Assembly (NCBI RefSeq): GCF_958298935.1
Contig: NC_084927.1
Span: 31,322,001-31,386,000, forward strand
Length of the DNA stretch: 64,000 bases
Direction of reading: 5' to 3'
Source: Phragmites australis
Lineage: Eukaryota > Streptophyta > Magnoliopsida > Poales > Poaceae
The notes under the pieces were generated by a model that was given only the letters and a program-made list of their open reading frames with translations, was not told the origin of the DNA and did not search any database. Positions within the stretch are counted from its first letter, which is position 1. The number at the start of each line of letters is the position of its first letter. The translations under genes and the position numbers were made by a program. This document shows positions 34,101 through 45,418 of the stretch, piece by piece.

Positions 34101-37100
34101 CTTGCTAACATCCAAATGCTTGATCCTAGGAGTCGGGCTAATTATAAGTTACTCACTATAGATTAAGTCTTGCGAGTACCTTCGTACTCAGCTACTCTAC
34201 AAGTTTTGCAGGTGAGAAGGAGTTGGTCATTAACTACTTCACGCCTGCCGAGGGTGGTGACGAGTATGAGTAGTATATCCTACTCTGTTGGCGTGCTTTT
34301 TTGATAGAGCCTAAGGGCATGTGCTTCATCCTGCTTTTGTTGTATAGTTTTAGTCTTCCGCTGCGTAGTTTCTCTTGCAGGTTAGGAGTTGAGCAGGTTT
34401 TAGTTTCCTCGTAGCTCTCTCTTTTACTGTAAATTGTAATAACTTGGTAAATCCTTAAGGAGTTGTAATGAAATTTAATTACTTGCTTTTTCTTAAGTTG
34501 TGTTGTGATGCTATATGTTGTAAAGGCATGTGTTATGATCCTGGAAGTAAACACATGCCGGGACTACCAGAATGGCATTTTGGTTAATCATCGATGTTGT
34601 GATTGTGAATAATGATCCTCCTGGTGATTAACTAGAATACTGTTTAGACGGTTACCCCAGAGCTGATATCAGAGCCTGGCTTAAGGAAGTAGCCTAAAGA
34701 TGCTTAGAACGTAGGTTAGCAAGTGTGTTTAACCCATTAAAGCAACCCACTAAATTTTCTTTTATGCATCCTCATGTTTAATATGAATGAACTTGCTATA
34801 CTATGCCCCTAAGTATAACGAATGTTTGAGTGATGCACGGTGTTTGTTTGCTTATGTATTGTCTTTTACTTTTATGCATTGAATAATTATGTTGCATGAT
34901 TGATGATTTTCATGTATGCATGCTTGTTATGATTATGTGAAGAGATGCATTTGGGAAAGAAATGTGAAGATAAGGGTCGAGCATACTTTCATGTTCTATT
35001 GTTGTCTTGCACCATACTCTTGAGCATGCATTTTTCCTTGTCAAGGTTTAAGTCTAAGTTTTTGCCCAAATTCCTGCGAACTCTCTGCACCTGACAGGGC
35101 CTAGAGTAATGCATCACTTGCTATTCTTATCCGACTAATACTACTTCGATATGTCAAAATTTGATTTTTACCTTTGTGTCTTATCGTCACCATAGGATGA
35201 GAACCCGCGGCTCTTTGGGAGGACTTTCTGAGGCCTTGAATGAGAGCAACCCTTCGCCGCCTCCACCGCTGAGTATGGTGGATGTACTCATGCAGATTGA
35301 GCAGAACCACCAGGCCCTTGTGTACAACACGGCCCCTCCTGGAGGAGGTGGGGCCAGGCGCCACGACGACTTCGCGGATTTCCTTCGAACTCAGCCTCCC
35401 ACCTTCACACGGACTGAGGATCCCCTCGATGCTGATCACTTGCTTTGGATGATTGAGCAGAAGCTCGCCACCCATTAACTCCAAGGCGTGGCGGGCGTGT
35501 GGTGGTCCAACCTCTTGATCATGCACCCCGCCAATCACCGTGTGTCTTGGGTGGAGTTCCGCTAGGCATTCCACGACTTCCATATCCCTAAGGGCCTCAT
35601 GGAGATCAAGAGGATTGAGTTCATGGACCTCAACAATGAGGTAGATCGGTGATGGAGTATGTGCAGGTGTTCAACTACCTTGCACAGTATGCTCAAGATG
35701 AGGTTAACACCGACGAGCGAAAGCAATACCGCTTTGTGAACAGCCTCAACTCCAAGATACAAGATCGGCTGTTGACGTATGAGTTCGCCGACTTCAATAA
35801 GCTAGTAAGCATCTCCCTCATTGTGGAGTTCAAGTTGAAGAATCACCAAGAGGAGAAGAAGTGTAAGAGGGTTATATCGCCTTCCGTGCACGGGAGATCT
35901 CAACGCGCTCGCACGGAGAGTCAATCTCCACCATCTCACACGTCGGCCTCGACAGCTCCACAGCTGAAGTGGGTGGTACGACACCTGTCTTTCTCCGCCC
36001 CTCAAGGGTAGCCTGCAAGGCCCATAGTCTCGTAGGGGAGTGTGACAGATAGCCCTGGCGGGCCGTGCTACAACTATGACCGTATCGGCCACTATGCACA
36101 TGATTGCCTGTACCCGAAGCCTGGAGCCAGAGTGACTGCTCCAAGGTCTCCACCATCCACTCAACCCACTCCACAAGCCTCCTAGGCTTTGCATGTCCCC
36201 AAGCATGGCTGAGAACGCCACACCACCGCTGATGAAGTTCACAAGGGTGATAACGTGTTGATGGGTACGTTGAGTATGAGTTTTAATTCTGTCATCATTC
36301 CCATAGTTATTCTTTTTTATTCTAGGGCTTCGCACTCTTTCATAGCAACAATTTATACTCGGCGACACGGGTTGAAAGTTAGTGCCACTCCTACACCTTA
36401 TCTCATAGATGCCCTCGGAGCTAATGTTCTTATTAATCTCTGTGTGCCAAACTCGGCACAAAGAATTTTTATCCCGTGGTATTGATGAAATGAATATCAC
36501 CCCTAATTCATGTTGGAGCTCCACAAAAGATATGCTCTCAGTCGTCAAGTATTTTTCGGTCGCAGCTCTTGAGCTACCAAGTCACCAAGATAAGGTCTTA
36601 AGCACGATGAGTCATCAAGCCACTAAGGCAAGGCTCACCACTAGCCTCTCTTCCGGTCACTTGCCGCCGTGATCACTTCAAAGCTTGAGCCACCAAGGCA
36701 AGGGTCTTCGCGTCCGTGTATATGTGTCTTGTCATCGCTCCACACTAAGTCAAAGGTCAACAAGCTTGAACCACCAAGGCTCAAGATGTCAGCGAATCAC
36801 CAAGACTCTAAGGCGTCGATGTAACACTCGGTATAAACTAGGATCACTCCTTGATCCCTTTTTCAAGCTGCAGTACCTAGCTACAACTCATTCTATGCCT
36901 ATAAGCACTAAACACTCTCTAATCTTATGTTTAATTATCTTGGATGATCACTTTAAGCACTTTGGTGGCTTTGATGTCCTCTCAAGTGTATATGAGTTTC
37001 CTCTAGACTCCAGCAGCATGTCGCACATCAAATGACTGGGTGAATGGGTATTTATAGCCTCAAACCCTCTAACTAGCCGTTTTCCCAACGACTTACAAAA

Positions 37101-40100
37101 GTTGTTAACACCGGATGATCTGGCGAGAACAGTAGTACTAACACCGGTAAGTACAAACTCGGAAACTAGCCTTTGGAATTCCACTCAAAGCCTCTTTAAA
37201 CATCGGACACTCTGGTGTTCCTTCAAATCCATCACCAGACATTTCGGTGAGTTATCTTGAGTTATCCGAGCCTTTGTAGCCTCTCTGTGTACTGTGTAAA
37301 ATACTCCGATGCATTCATCTGGTATTTATTCCATTCACACCGGACCATCCGGTGAGTTGGATCTTCTCTTCTTTTCCCTAGAAATGCTCCAGTGCAACTA
37401 TCTTTGTGATCACCAGACTATCCAATTAGCTAATCTACATTCTTCAGCAATTGCAATCGCCTTTGCAAAAAATGCTTCGGTGCCATACTCCGGTGGACAC
37501 AAACCAAGCACTAGATCTTCCGGAGGGTTGATCTTTAGTCTTCTACAATCGTATTCTTCTCTACAAGAAATGCTCCGGCGTTACCCAGTGCAAACCGGAC
37601 TATCCGATTTTAGTGAGTTTAACACACAGAGCACCAGACTATTCGGTGAGGCTATCAGCCTCTGTACACAATGCTCCGGTGAGTACAAACTCCTCTGCAC
37701 CGGAGCTTTCGGTGAGATCAATTCTCCTGATACTTCTTCAATTCAATCAAACTTTGTCCTGACTACAGTGGCTTCTTTATGTATTGTATCCATAAGATAT
37801 ACTAACATATATTCTTGATAAACATGTTGATCTTAATTACTATGTTGTCATTAATCACTAAGATCACTATTATAACCTAATAAATTCATTTTTGCTACAG
37901 CTTGAGATCTACCCGTTGAATAATGTTGCATCGTAGGTTTCAATTCAGGTATAATATTCGAAGTGTGTCTGAGATATCCATTTCTGTTGAATTTATGTGT
38001 ATCACCTGCTGATCCAAGGACTAATATTGTTTACACAAGGAGATCCAAAGTGGGTCCCACACAAAACTTATTTTTTGGCTTTATGCAGAGTATGATTCAT
38101 ATATTTCAAATGTCGCTACTTCTTCTATCTTATTTACAAACAAATCTTGGAAGAATGTGGTCAGGAGCTGTGGTTTTCAACTTCCAAGGCAACATGTTGC
38201 GGTTCAGATAGTAGTATAGTACAGTATACTATACGTGGCAGATGAAACATACCGAATCAGTTGTCCCCAGCTCAAGCACGCCACTCATAAGGGGGACGCA
38301 GACGATCGTCTGTAAGAACACGTACGATTCAAGATGTAGTTGTGTAGTAGTCAGAAATCTGAAAAGCACGGTCTGAAAGTGCACGCGAAGCATGAAGCGC
38401 GCGATTACATACCTGAATAGACGCGCTCTGCTTGAACCGGCCGGTACCAAGGTCACATGCGGGTCGCGTTCAGTTGATCGGGTCACCAAGATGGCACGCG
38501 GTTAAGTACTGACATGACAAAATGGGACAAGAACAATGGAGAATGCAGATCGATCGATCTTTTCCGTCAGAACTCAGAAACATACCTTCGCCAGGAGCGC
38601 GCGGGGAAAGGCTTTGCTATCCGCAAGGTGAGCGTTGCACAGCCAAACGTGTTCGTTGCTCGCAAAACTCCTGCCTGGCAACCTAGCCGGTATGCACGAA
38701 TGACAAATACGTCACGACAGGAAATTGTTACCAGCACGTCAGTTATGATATCTTTATTTGTATTAACTAATTGGAGGCTCCTCAGACAAACAAAGTTTCA
38801 GCGCTACATGCGTACATGCAGTGTCTGATTCATGTACGAGAAACAAAGTCAATCCGGCTGATGATGATCACCCTCGATAAAATTCCCTAAGTCTTCAGCG
38901 TGCATGCTATTGGTTTGTATTATTGTATATAGGGAAAACCACACAGTACAGAACCATTGTTAATTGCCATTCTATTCCTTTAGTCAAGGAAAAAATATTA
39001 AAAATTCTGATCTAGGAGTGAAATACATATACGAGAGTATTAGATTAATTTTGTGAAACGAAAATAACTTGATATGCTATTTAGTGTTATCACGCCATGC
39101 ATGCGTGCGTGAAATTAAGAATGCGTGGTGTGGTTTTCTAAGTTGTTTCTTTGCATTCACACTAGCTTAGAGACAACTTAAAACATAACTTTTACAATTG
39201 ATTATCTTTTCAGTTGTTCTTTTCTTATCATACAAGATCTTTGAGTTGCTCTTTTATAACATAATAAATCTATAACAGACGGCATGTTGCATATAGCTTA
39301 GTATTCTTCAGTCATGGTACCAGTGTCAAATAACTTCACTAATAATATGCGTATGAGCAGTAAAGTAACCGTCGTAAATGCCAAATATAAGCATGTATGT
39401 TGTGACCGATTTGCGAATGTATATAATAACCTAAAATATTCGCATCTTTTAAAAATTATATAAATTACTAGCCCGTGTAGATGCGAGGTTGATGAACTTA
39501 GTTTAATTAACGTATAAAGTACCCTTGGCCAGGCCTGAAGGCGTAGGTCATGCAAACCACGTAGTACCACTCGGTGTCGGCGAGGTCCTCTGGCGACAGC
39601 GACGCGATGGGCCGCGCCGCGCGGTGGTTGCACTCGCCGGACAGGAGGGACTCGTAGAGCTCCCGCAGCTGCTTGCTTCTCTGCATGACGAGCTGGTCGG
39701 CCGTCAGCTCTGCCGAGTTGGCGATCTTCCTTGTCTTGATCTCGCCGTTGTAGAACCCGTCCTTCCACGTCAGGACTCTGCAACTTATATATATGTTAAG
39801 GTTTTGTTCCATGAAAGGAGAACTTACTGAAAGCGGAGATAGTTATACGCCTTAGATTGATTTGATAAATACTTATTACATATATAGTCTCGATCTTATC
39901 ATATCATATCAACCGGTTTATAAAAATAATATCCGGGAGATATGAAAAAGGAGCCAATCAATCAACAAGAGATATGTGTATCAGCAGAAAATTGAAGGCC
40001 TAGACCTGCATGGACGTTGGCCTCCTTCCTAGCTCCACACAGGGCCATGCACGGCACTACATTGCCATGAGCGGCAATACATTCTAACACTGACGTGCGA

Positions 40101-43100
40101 GGTGTTACTATATATCAATATACATTATATATAGACAATAGGAGCAAAACGTGGTATGAGAACTGCGCGATGCGAAAGATGTGGCAATTTCTTTTGTTGG
40201 AAACTGGAATCACTAGACGATCCACTATTAGTTTTTCTTTCAAATATTTCTCAGTTCCTTCTGGGACTCTTAGATGGATTGTTGCTTATTCAAACAAAAG
40301 CTTTTTATTTTAATACAACTAAAATTCAATAATTTTGGGAGAATCCCTCACAAAAAATATTATGGCAAACAATTACATCATTTTCCTACATTCACTTGCA
40401 TCAAGTTATTATGTATATGCAAGAATTTATCATTTTTGTTAGAATTATTTCCCTCGGGCATCATTAAGATGTCAAGTGACCCTGAGAAACCAAGTTGAAA
40501 TGTGTCTTGGTTTATATGTGATGAGTAATTGATAAGGTTATTGATTTGGTTTGTCGAGTTTTGAATTATTTGAGCTTGCTTTGAGCATTTTGATTATGGA
40601 CTAACTGAAATTGAAGTTGGAGAAATATGTTTGTTTATCTTATAGTGTGCAGGTGATGGATGCAACTTGGTGGTCAATAGTGGGTGATTGGTGCCGGACG
40701 ATCAAGGAGGCCTAGTGAAGTTAAGGGTGATCCTAGCTATACATATTAAGGTCAAGTAAAGTATGAAATAAAGGATGAATATAATGTGTTGATAAAGTCA
40801 AGCAAAAATATCAGTGAAAGTGACAAGGCGGTTCGAGGGATCAGAAGCGGGAGAGACTTCGTGACAGTTAGGATCGCAAGACGAAGTATACGTATAACTC
40901 GGACTGATGAAACGTCTGCACAACACTGACTTTCAGATGTACTACTATGTCTCAAAAATTATAAGACAAACTGAAGAAGGTCAATTTTCGCCCAAAAACT
41001 TTAGATGTCCTGTCGAGAATCTTACAAGCCTTTTTTGAGGGTCAAGGAAGGTACGGGTCTAAAGAGCCTCATCATTAGCTTCGAAAGTAGAGGTAGAACG
41101 TCGAAATCAAACTCCGTATGCAAAATCAAACTCCGGATGCAAAAGTTATGACTATTTTACTAAACATCATATGGATTAGACACAAACTTTTTCACATGCA
41201 ATCGAATGGAGATAAATTTTATATTAATTGTAGAACTCGATAAGATGTACAACTTTGTAGCTGATAACTTTTTCATTTAGGATCATTTAAATGTGCAAAT
41301 AGCCATTCAAACGTTCGATGAGAAGATGTCAAAAGGATTAATTTTGCTATTGTACTCAAGAATGAATGAGACGTGAGATGGTTAAGAGGTCACACGCGTG
41401 AAGCTTCTAATTGAGGTCATGAGTTCGAGTCCTGGAACTCGCGTGAAAAAATAGCGAGTAAGAAGTGATCGGTACTCGAGCTTCTAGTCGAGGGCGGGTG
41501 AGAAGTAGTCGATCGAGTGCATCTGATGGCAACAAAATAGTCTTTGCTTTTTTAGACCACAAACATGTTGAATCGAGGATCGGCAATCACTGTCGGCTGA
41601 AGCCTTCATCTAGCAGTGATAACCCCTTTCACTGCCAGCTGAAGCCTTTAGCGGGTAGTGATAACTCCTTCACTGCCGGTCCCCGGACCGGCAGTGATAG
41701 TCGGGGACTATCACTGCCTGTTGCCCACTATCGGCTCTAAAACCGGTAGTGAAGAAGATTTTGGAGTCGACAGTGTTAAGGGTTTCTGAATTAGTGTAAC
41801 AAGCTATGAAATTTAGGGATCAAATTTTCTAGACCTATAAATAGAGAGTTGGGGCTATGAGAGAGTTTGTACCAGAGCCCTTGTGCTACCTATTTGAGAG
41901 CCTAGTGCTAGGATTTTAGTGGAGAGATGAGTGCTTAGCCTATGTAATAGGTGAGAGTTTTTAGAGAAAAATTCTTATAATTTCCCTAAAATAGGGTTGA
42001 CCTCATTAAGTAATGAAGTTTATGCTTTTTCATATGCTTGAATTCTCCTATTTCTAGTCTCTCTATTGGTTCATTTGCAAGTTTTTCTTTTTTGTTGTGA
42101 TTTTCTTTTTCTTTTTGAGTTGTAGTTTTTTCACCTTTGTAAAGTAATTTTTCTTGTTCCTAAAGGCATAAACATTCATATGCTCATGTATTTGAGAGGG
42201 TCTTGAATCCTCTTGCCTCTAGACCATCAATTTGGAGAATTTTTTGTTTCGGTAACTATCTTTTTTCTTTGTTCTTTATCCAAGTTTCAAACTTTTATGC
42301 ACAAAGACAAATAGAATGGTCTTGAATAAAACATATGGTTCATATTCTATCAATGGAGTCATGTTGTCTTGGAACTTTCTTTCTTGCTTTGTCTTTCTAA
42401 AGTTTATACTTTTGTTTGTACGTTTTTTGATGAGCGTTGGGTGAAGAAGGACTAGATCATCTATTTCGCAAGAAATTTGTAAGTCACTTATTCACCCCTC
42501 TCTAGTTGTCTATCTCGGTCCTACAATTCCAAAAAAGAATATTGAAATGAAATGGTCCAAGAAAACTACATTGGCTATATATATATATATATATTCTTGC
42601 ATCATACTTGTTTGGACTGTCATCTCGAAATGTAAAAAATCTTTTGATATATTTCAACCTAAAAGTATTAAATATATAAGCTACATCTTATGAGGATATT
42701 ATAAATATATTTTGAATTTTTACTTTATATTTTTTATTTAATTTAGAATTACTTTTAAAAATGAAAAAATATTTTCCTTGTTTTCCCTAGCAAAACATTT
42801 CTGAAAATATCCCTTACTTTAAAAATTAATAGAATATATCCACAAGCTCATATGGACTTCAGCTTTCATTGTGTTGGCTTTAAATATTTTAGAAGTTTCG
42901 CCAAAGAAAATAGAATCAATGATACTTGGGGAAAAAGAGTTCTTGGGACAAACCGAAAAGAAGAAATTACTTGACAAACGTAATTAAATGGCTTTGCTAA
43001 TTTTTTGGTGCTTAAATAATTTTCATCTCTCATCTTTCTAGTAATAGATTTTGCAATTAAATGGCTTTTCAACTCTCATCTCTCGACAAACTAACCTTGC

Positions 43101-43597
43101 ACATTATTTAGCTTAAAACTGCAGTACGGCATCACCTAGAAAGATGAGAGTTGTTAACACTGCATTTAGAAACAACACATGTGAGATGTTGGATGTTGAT
43201 CTGGTGGCTAAAAAGTGGTTGGAAAGTAACAAAGTTTCATTCACTAAAATTAATTAATACCTTGTGAACACAATTATAAACTCAAACGTTTAATCTTTTT
43301 GTTGCAAAATCTGATAAGCACATAACTACAATCCCATCTCACCAGATCTGATTTTCTTCATTTGATATATGACATATGAAGTTCATGCAAATAATGGAAT
43401 TTTCTACCAAAGTGGAACATAACTGGCAGCCAAATATAGACTCTATTACTACATTACCCTGGGTGAGTGCTTGAAATGGACCAAAAGAAGGCATAACTCC
43501 AGTTGATGCTCCTCACGACTGCAGCAAGCTGGTTCCTCAACTGCTTCCCTGGCTGTGGTTCTTGGTGAACCGGGGAAGCTGATAGCGCCAGTGCCAT
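31101..43597 (-). CDS. R/B/Lc-type bHLH transcription factor (anthocyanin regulator class), 8 exons
   Basis: Exons (minus): 43458-43597, 39523-39777, 38586-38682, 38413-38427, 38253-38309, 31751-32392, 31266-31679, 31101-31169. All junctions are GT-AG, and the 1689 nt give 562 codons plus a TGA with no interruption. The N-terminus has the MYC-N/MYB-interaction region ([67 protein letters not shown]). The bHLH domain spans about residues 372-427. Its basic region [12 protein letters not shown] has His375-Glu379-Arg383 for E-box binding, and the helix reads [14 protein letters not shown]. The C-terminal ACT-like fold is at about 483-560 ([19 protein letters not shown]). Known relatives pair with C1-type MYBs and a WD40 protein in the nucleus to switch on flavonoid genes. 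The length and domain order match maize R/B proteins. Introns 1 and 5 are packed with transposons. The exon structure is inferred by eye. Orthology within the family (R versus B, Ra) is not resolved. Confidence 0.93.
32464..32539. repeat. Intron 5 duplication, left copy
   Basis: TTTATGCAGAGTATGATTAA through CTTCTATCTTGTTTACAAAC matches 38079-38145 at about 85 percent by eye. The two copies bracket the whole transposon block of intron 5. Confidence 0.75.
32540..36457 (+). mobile_element. Truncated Ty3-gypsy (Del/Tekay-type) element in bHLH intron 5
   Basis: The 5' LTR starts TGTCACACCC at 32540, has a TATA motif CCTATAAAAGG at about 32858, and ends near 34660, just before a primer-binding-site-like TGATATCAGAGCC (34664-34676, one change from TGGTATCAGAGCC). 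gag and the start of protease follow, then the element breaks off at the next LTR. It lies antisense to the bHLH gene. No 3' LTR is present. Confidence 0.8.
35161..36480 (+). pseudogene. Gypsy gag-protease remnant
   Basis: gag words [47 protein letters not shown] and [20 protein letters not shown] appear in order, with stops near 35477 and 35564. A zinc knuckle with its middle Cys replaced ([14 protein letters not shown]) lies at about 36067. The protease reads [12 protein letters not shown], where DSGASHSFI is expected, so the catalytic Asp and Gly are gone. The coding sequence is truncated after this. Confidence 0.85.
36458..37899 (-). mobile_element. LTR (family of 1-2185) in bHLH intron 5
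   Basis: In reverse complement it starts TGTAGCAAAAATG at 37899 and follows the LTR at 936-2185, then continues into sequence matching 650-420 of the plus-oriented copy. The last 280 bases of the LTR are missing at the junction with the gypsy remnant. The CCGGATGATCTGG and CCGGACCATCCGGTG palindromes are again frequent (37100-37720). The orientation is the same as the bHLH gene. Confidence 0.7.
38079..38145. repeat. Intron 5 duplication, right copy
   Basis: The partner of 32464-32539, sharing ATGCAGAGTATGATT and TTTACAAACAAAT. It lies about 110 bases from exon 5. Confidence 0.75.
38413..38427 (-). other. 15-nt microexon of the bHLH gene
   Basis: AGCGCGTCTATTCAG encodes Ser-Ala-Ser-Ile-Gln, which fits exactly between ...RALLAK (exon 3) and TIVCVPL (exon 5), the order known from maize R/Lc proteins. 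It is bounded by a CAG acceptor and a GTATGT donor on the minus strand. Confidence 0.88.
41385..41452 (+). repeat. tRNA-like stretch (possible SINE head)
   Basis: AGATGGTTAAGAGGTCAC followed by GAGTTCGAGTCCTGG resembles the D-arm/A-box and T-arm/B-box of a tRNA at about the right spacing. There is no acceptor-stem pairing, so it is not a functional tRNA gene. Confidence 0.3.
41550..41796. mobile_element. CACTA-type 3' fragment
   Basis: Ends GGTTTCTGAATTAGTG, the TAGTG tip of a CACTA element, and is preceded by inverted subterminal repeats such as CACTGCCGGTCCCCGG and CCGGCAGTGATAGTC. The matching left tip is not seen, so the element is truncated. Confidence 0.6.
42526..43457. other. bHLH intron 1, remaining sequence
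   Basis: AT-rich intron DNA with a (TA) run at 42576-42593. No gene or recognised repeat is seen. Confidence 0.5.
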
Positions 43598-43643
43598 ATT
43601 CTATTTCAATCAGTGAGAGAGTGATGTTACAATTTGCAAGTGA

Positions 43644-44024
43644 TCATCTTAATTTGTAGCTGATACTGTAATCTTTGTATGTTAATTTGTAGCTGATACT
43701 ATAATTTGTAGCTGCAGCAGCTTTCTCAACGAGCCAAAAGCTACCAGAAGCCAAGACCAAAAGCCAGCTTCTTGAATAGCTACTGATTTTTGTAAGAGAA
43801 AAGACAGGAAGAAACCTATCCAAAGAGAGCCTAATATTAAGTAACCTCTCCTGATCAGATTCCTCATGAAGATGGAAGAACAAGCTAGCAAGAGTAGAAG
43901 TAGCTAGAGAAGCAAATAAAGCAAGAACTTGCAAAGCTATGAAAGAAACTAAGAGGCCGGAACACTCACTTATGCAGTAGACCAAGAGATCCCGGTGCAA
44001 ACCATATGCATCCACGTACACCAT
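43644..44024 (-). CDS. Leader uORF 1, 126 codons
   Basis: Starts with ATG at 44024, shortly downstream of the TATA box, and ends 46 bases before the bHLH start. The predicted peptide is hydrophobic in the middle (LLVSFIALQVLALFASL). It matches no family I know. Maize Lc is known to carry a repressive uORF in its leader, so a regulatory role is plausible here but not shown. It depends on the transcription start lying upstream of 44024. Confidence 0.4.
   Translation of the reverse strand: MVYVDAYGLHRDLLVYCISECSGLLVSFIALQVLALFASLATSTLASLFFHLHEESDQERLLNIRLSLDRFLPVFSLTKISSYSRSWLLVLASGSFWLVEKAAAATNYSISYKLTYKDYSISYKLR
43682..43867 (-). CDS. Leader uORF 2, 61 codons
   Basis: ATG at 43867, in a different frame from uORF 1 and inside it. 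It encodes a peptide starting MRNLIRRGYLILGSLWIGFF and stops at 43682-43684, 84 bases before the bHLH start codon. As with uORF 1, a role in limiting translation is inferred from the known behaviour of R/Lc leaders. Confidence 0.4.
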   Translation of the reverse strand: MRNLIRRGYLILGSLWIGFFLSFLLQKSVAIQEAGFWSWLLVAFGSLRKLLQLQIIVSATN

Positions 44025-44068
44025 ATATTGGTAATGGCGACCAGTACTCGCAGAGGAAGATGGAGTAC

Positions 44069-44076
44069 TATATATA
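44069..44076 (-). promoter_or_regulatory. TATA box of the bHLH gene
   Basis: The minus strand reads GCATGTATATATAGTACTCC. A start site about 30 bases downstream (near 44040) would give a leader of roughly 440 nt before the bHLH ATG at 43597. Confidence 0.55.
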
Positions 44077-44942
44077 CATGCATATATGCCAGGAATCTTG
44101 GAATCCAAGATAGTCCTGTAGATCTCCAAGTGGCCGAGAGCAAGACTGTGACGCATGCGCAGCATGAAGTGCTATGACGGCACTAAGCTCGAAAAGCAAC
44201 ATTTATGGAGGCATAAAATCAGATGCTGAAGGTGAGGTGAAAGGTAATTAACAACTATACTTAGAAGCGTACGTGTAAGATCGAGCGGCAGGAGATCGTC
44301 GGGTCGATCGTCGGGTCGATCGTCGGATCGGCCGGGGCCGATCACGGAGTAACGACGGCGACAGAGCTAGGGTGTGACAGCTAGCACAGGCTAATGAGTG
44401 TCCCCAGAGAGAAGACCACTCTTAGTATTATTGCATGGCTAAGGAGCATAGAGGCGTCGACGTCCCTCTACAGTCTACTCGATCGCGATCGGAAGCAAGG
44501 GAGTTGATCGAGTTTTTCACCACAGATTATTTCCTACTTTCACCACAGATTATTTCCTACTGCTACTCACTACTACTAGCTAGTCTATACCACTCCTAGT
44601 ATTATTGCATGGCCTGCAACAACCATTAGCTAGGTTGGGCGCGTACGGCGCTGTAACGGCCCTGGTAGATCACAGTGCCAAATATAATTGCAGTTTCAAG
44701 CTTGTAGCATGATCCTTCAAACCGAAAAAATGCAAGTAGCATGCATGCATGAGATAAATATGGTGATTACAGGACAGATATATAGTTCACTATACTGCAC
44801 TGGAGCTCCCTTGTTAGTTTCACTAAGAGCGGTAATAGTTAACCGCTGTTCAGACTTCAGAAATCACAAAGTGCTGCTGTTTTAGACACGAGACGTGACA
44901 TTACTGAAGCTCGACTTGGCATCAGTGCTGCTGCATAGAGTA
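44077..44942. promoter_or_regulatory. Upstream region of the bHLH gene with short tandem repeats
   Basis: Contains three 12-bp units of GATCGTCGGGTC (44296-44331), a 23-bp duplication starting CACAGATTATTTCCTAC (44521 and 44544), and a repeated CACTC(T/C)TAGTATTATTGCATGG (about 44411 and 44591). No MYB or light element is claimed. Confidence 0.45.
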
Positions 44943-45164
44943 CTCATTCCGTTTAAGTCTACTTATTACTGTTTTTTACCGTAGTAAATTAGACCAAACG
45001 TTTTTTAAAAAAATAATTTATAGATACCTGAAACTCTATAATACTAGTAAAGTTTTTTAAGATAAATCTAACAATATAAAAGTTTTAAATATGTATAAAT
45101 TCCTTTTAGAAAATCATGCGATCAAATTTACTATACAGTGATAAGTAAAGTAAAATGAAGGTAG
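44943..45164. mobile_element. Stowaway-like MITE, TA TSD
   Basis: The ends CTCATTCCGTTTAAGTC and (reverse complement of the right end) CTACCTTCATTTTACTT are imperfect inverted repeats continuing into ACTTATTACTGT / ACTTATCACTGT. TA occurs at 44941-44942 and 45165-45166. It sits about 900 bases upstream of the bHLH TATA box. Confidence 0.65.
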
Positions 45165-45418
45165 TATATATATAGAAGCTCGGCTTGGAGAACTTTGGCA
45201 GCCATGAAGTTTCAGACACGGGATGATGGGACGACACATTACTGAAGCCATGCATGTTCAGACCCGGCACTACTGAAGATACGAGTATCAGAGATTCATA
45301 GTATGTATATATGGTGAGTCGGCAGAGAAACGATCGGCGTGAGGCTAGCAATGAATCTCAGAGACTTGGGCTCCTACGTGACGATCATTTTGCTCTTCCT
45401 TTCGTCTGGCGCGATATA

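Larger units (their letters stand above)
40501..42525 (+). mobile_element. Solo-like LTR of the second copia-like family, in bHLH intron 1
   Basis: Ends with CACCCCTCTCTAGTTGTC and GGTCCTACA, the usual form of SIRE-type copia LTR ends. It matches 49340-50712 (minus) throughout and 2815-4140 at its two ends. A TATAAATAGAG motif at about 41836 is the probable LTR promoter. A CACTA fragment lies inside at 41550-41796. No internal retrotransposon domain is present. The TSD is not found. Confidence 0.65.

Noticed and set aside
35802..36548. 248-codon open frame on the minus strand
   Set aside because: Antisense of the recognisable gypsy gag-protease on the plus strand.
43644..44165. 173-codon open frame running through the bHLH leader as a protein-coding gene
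   Set aside because: Its first ATG is upstream of the TATA box and it has no known domain. The part from 44024 is better described as a leader uORF.
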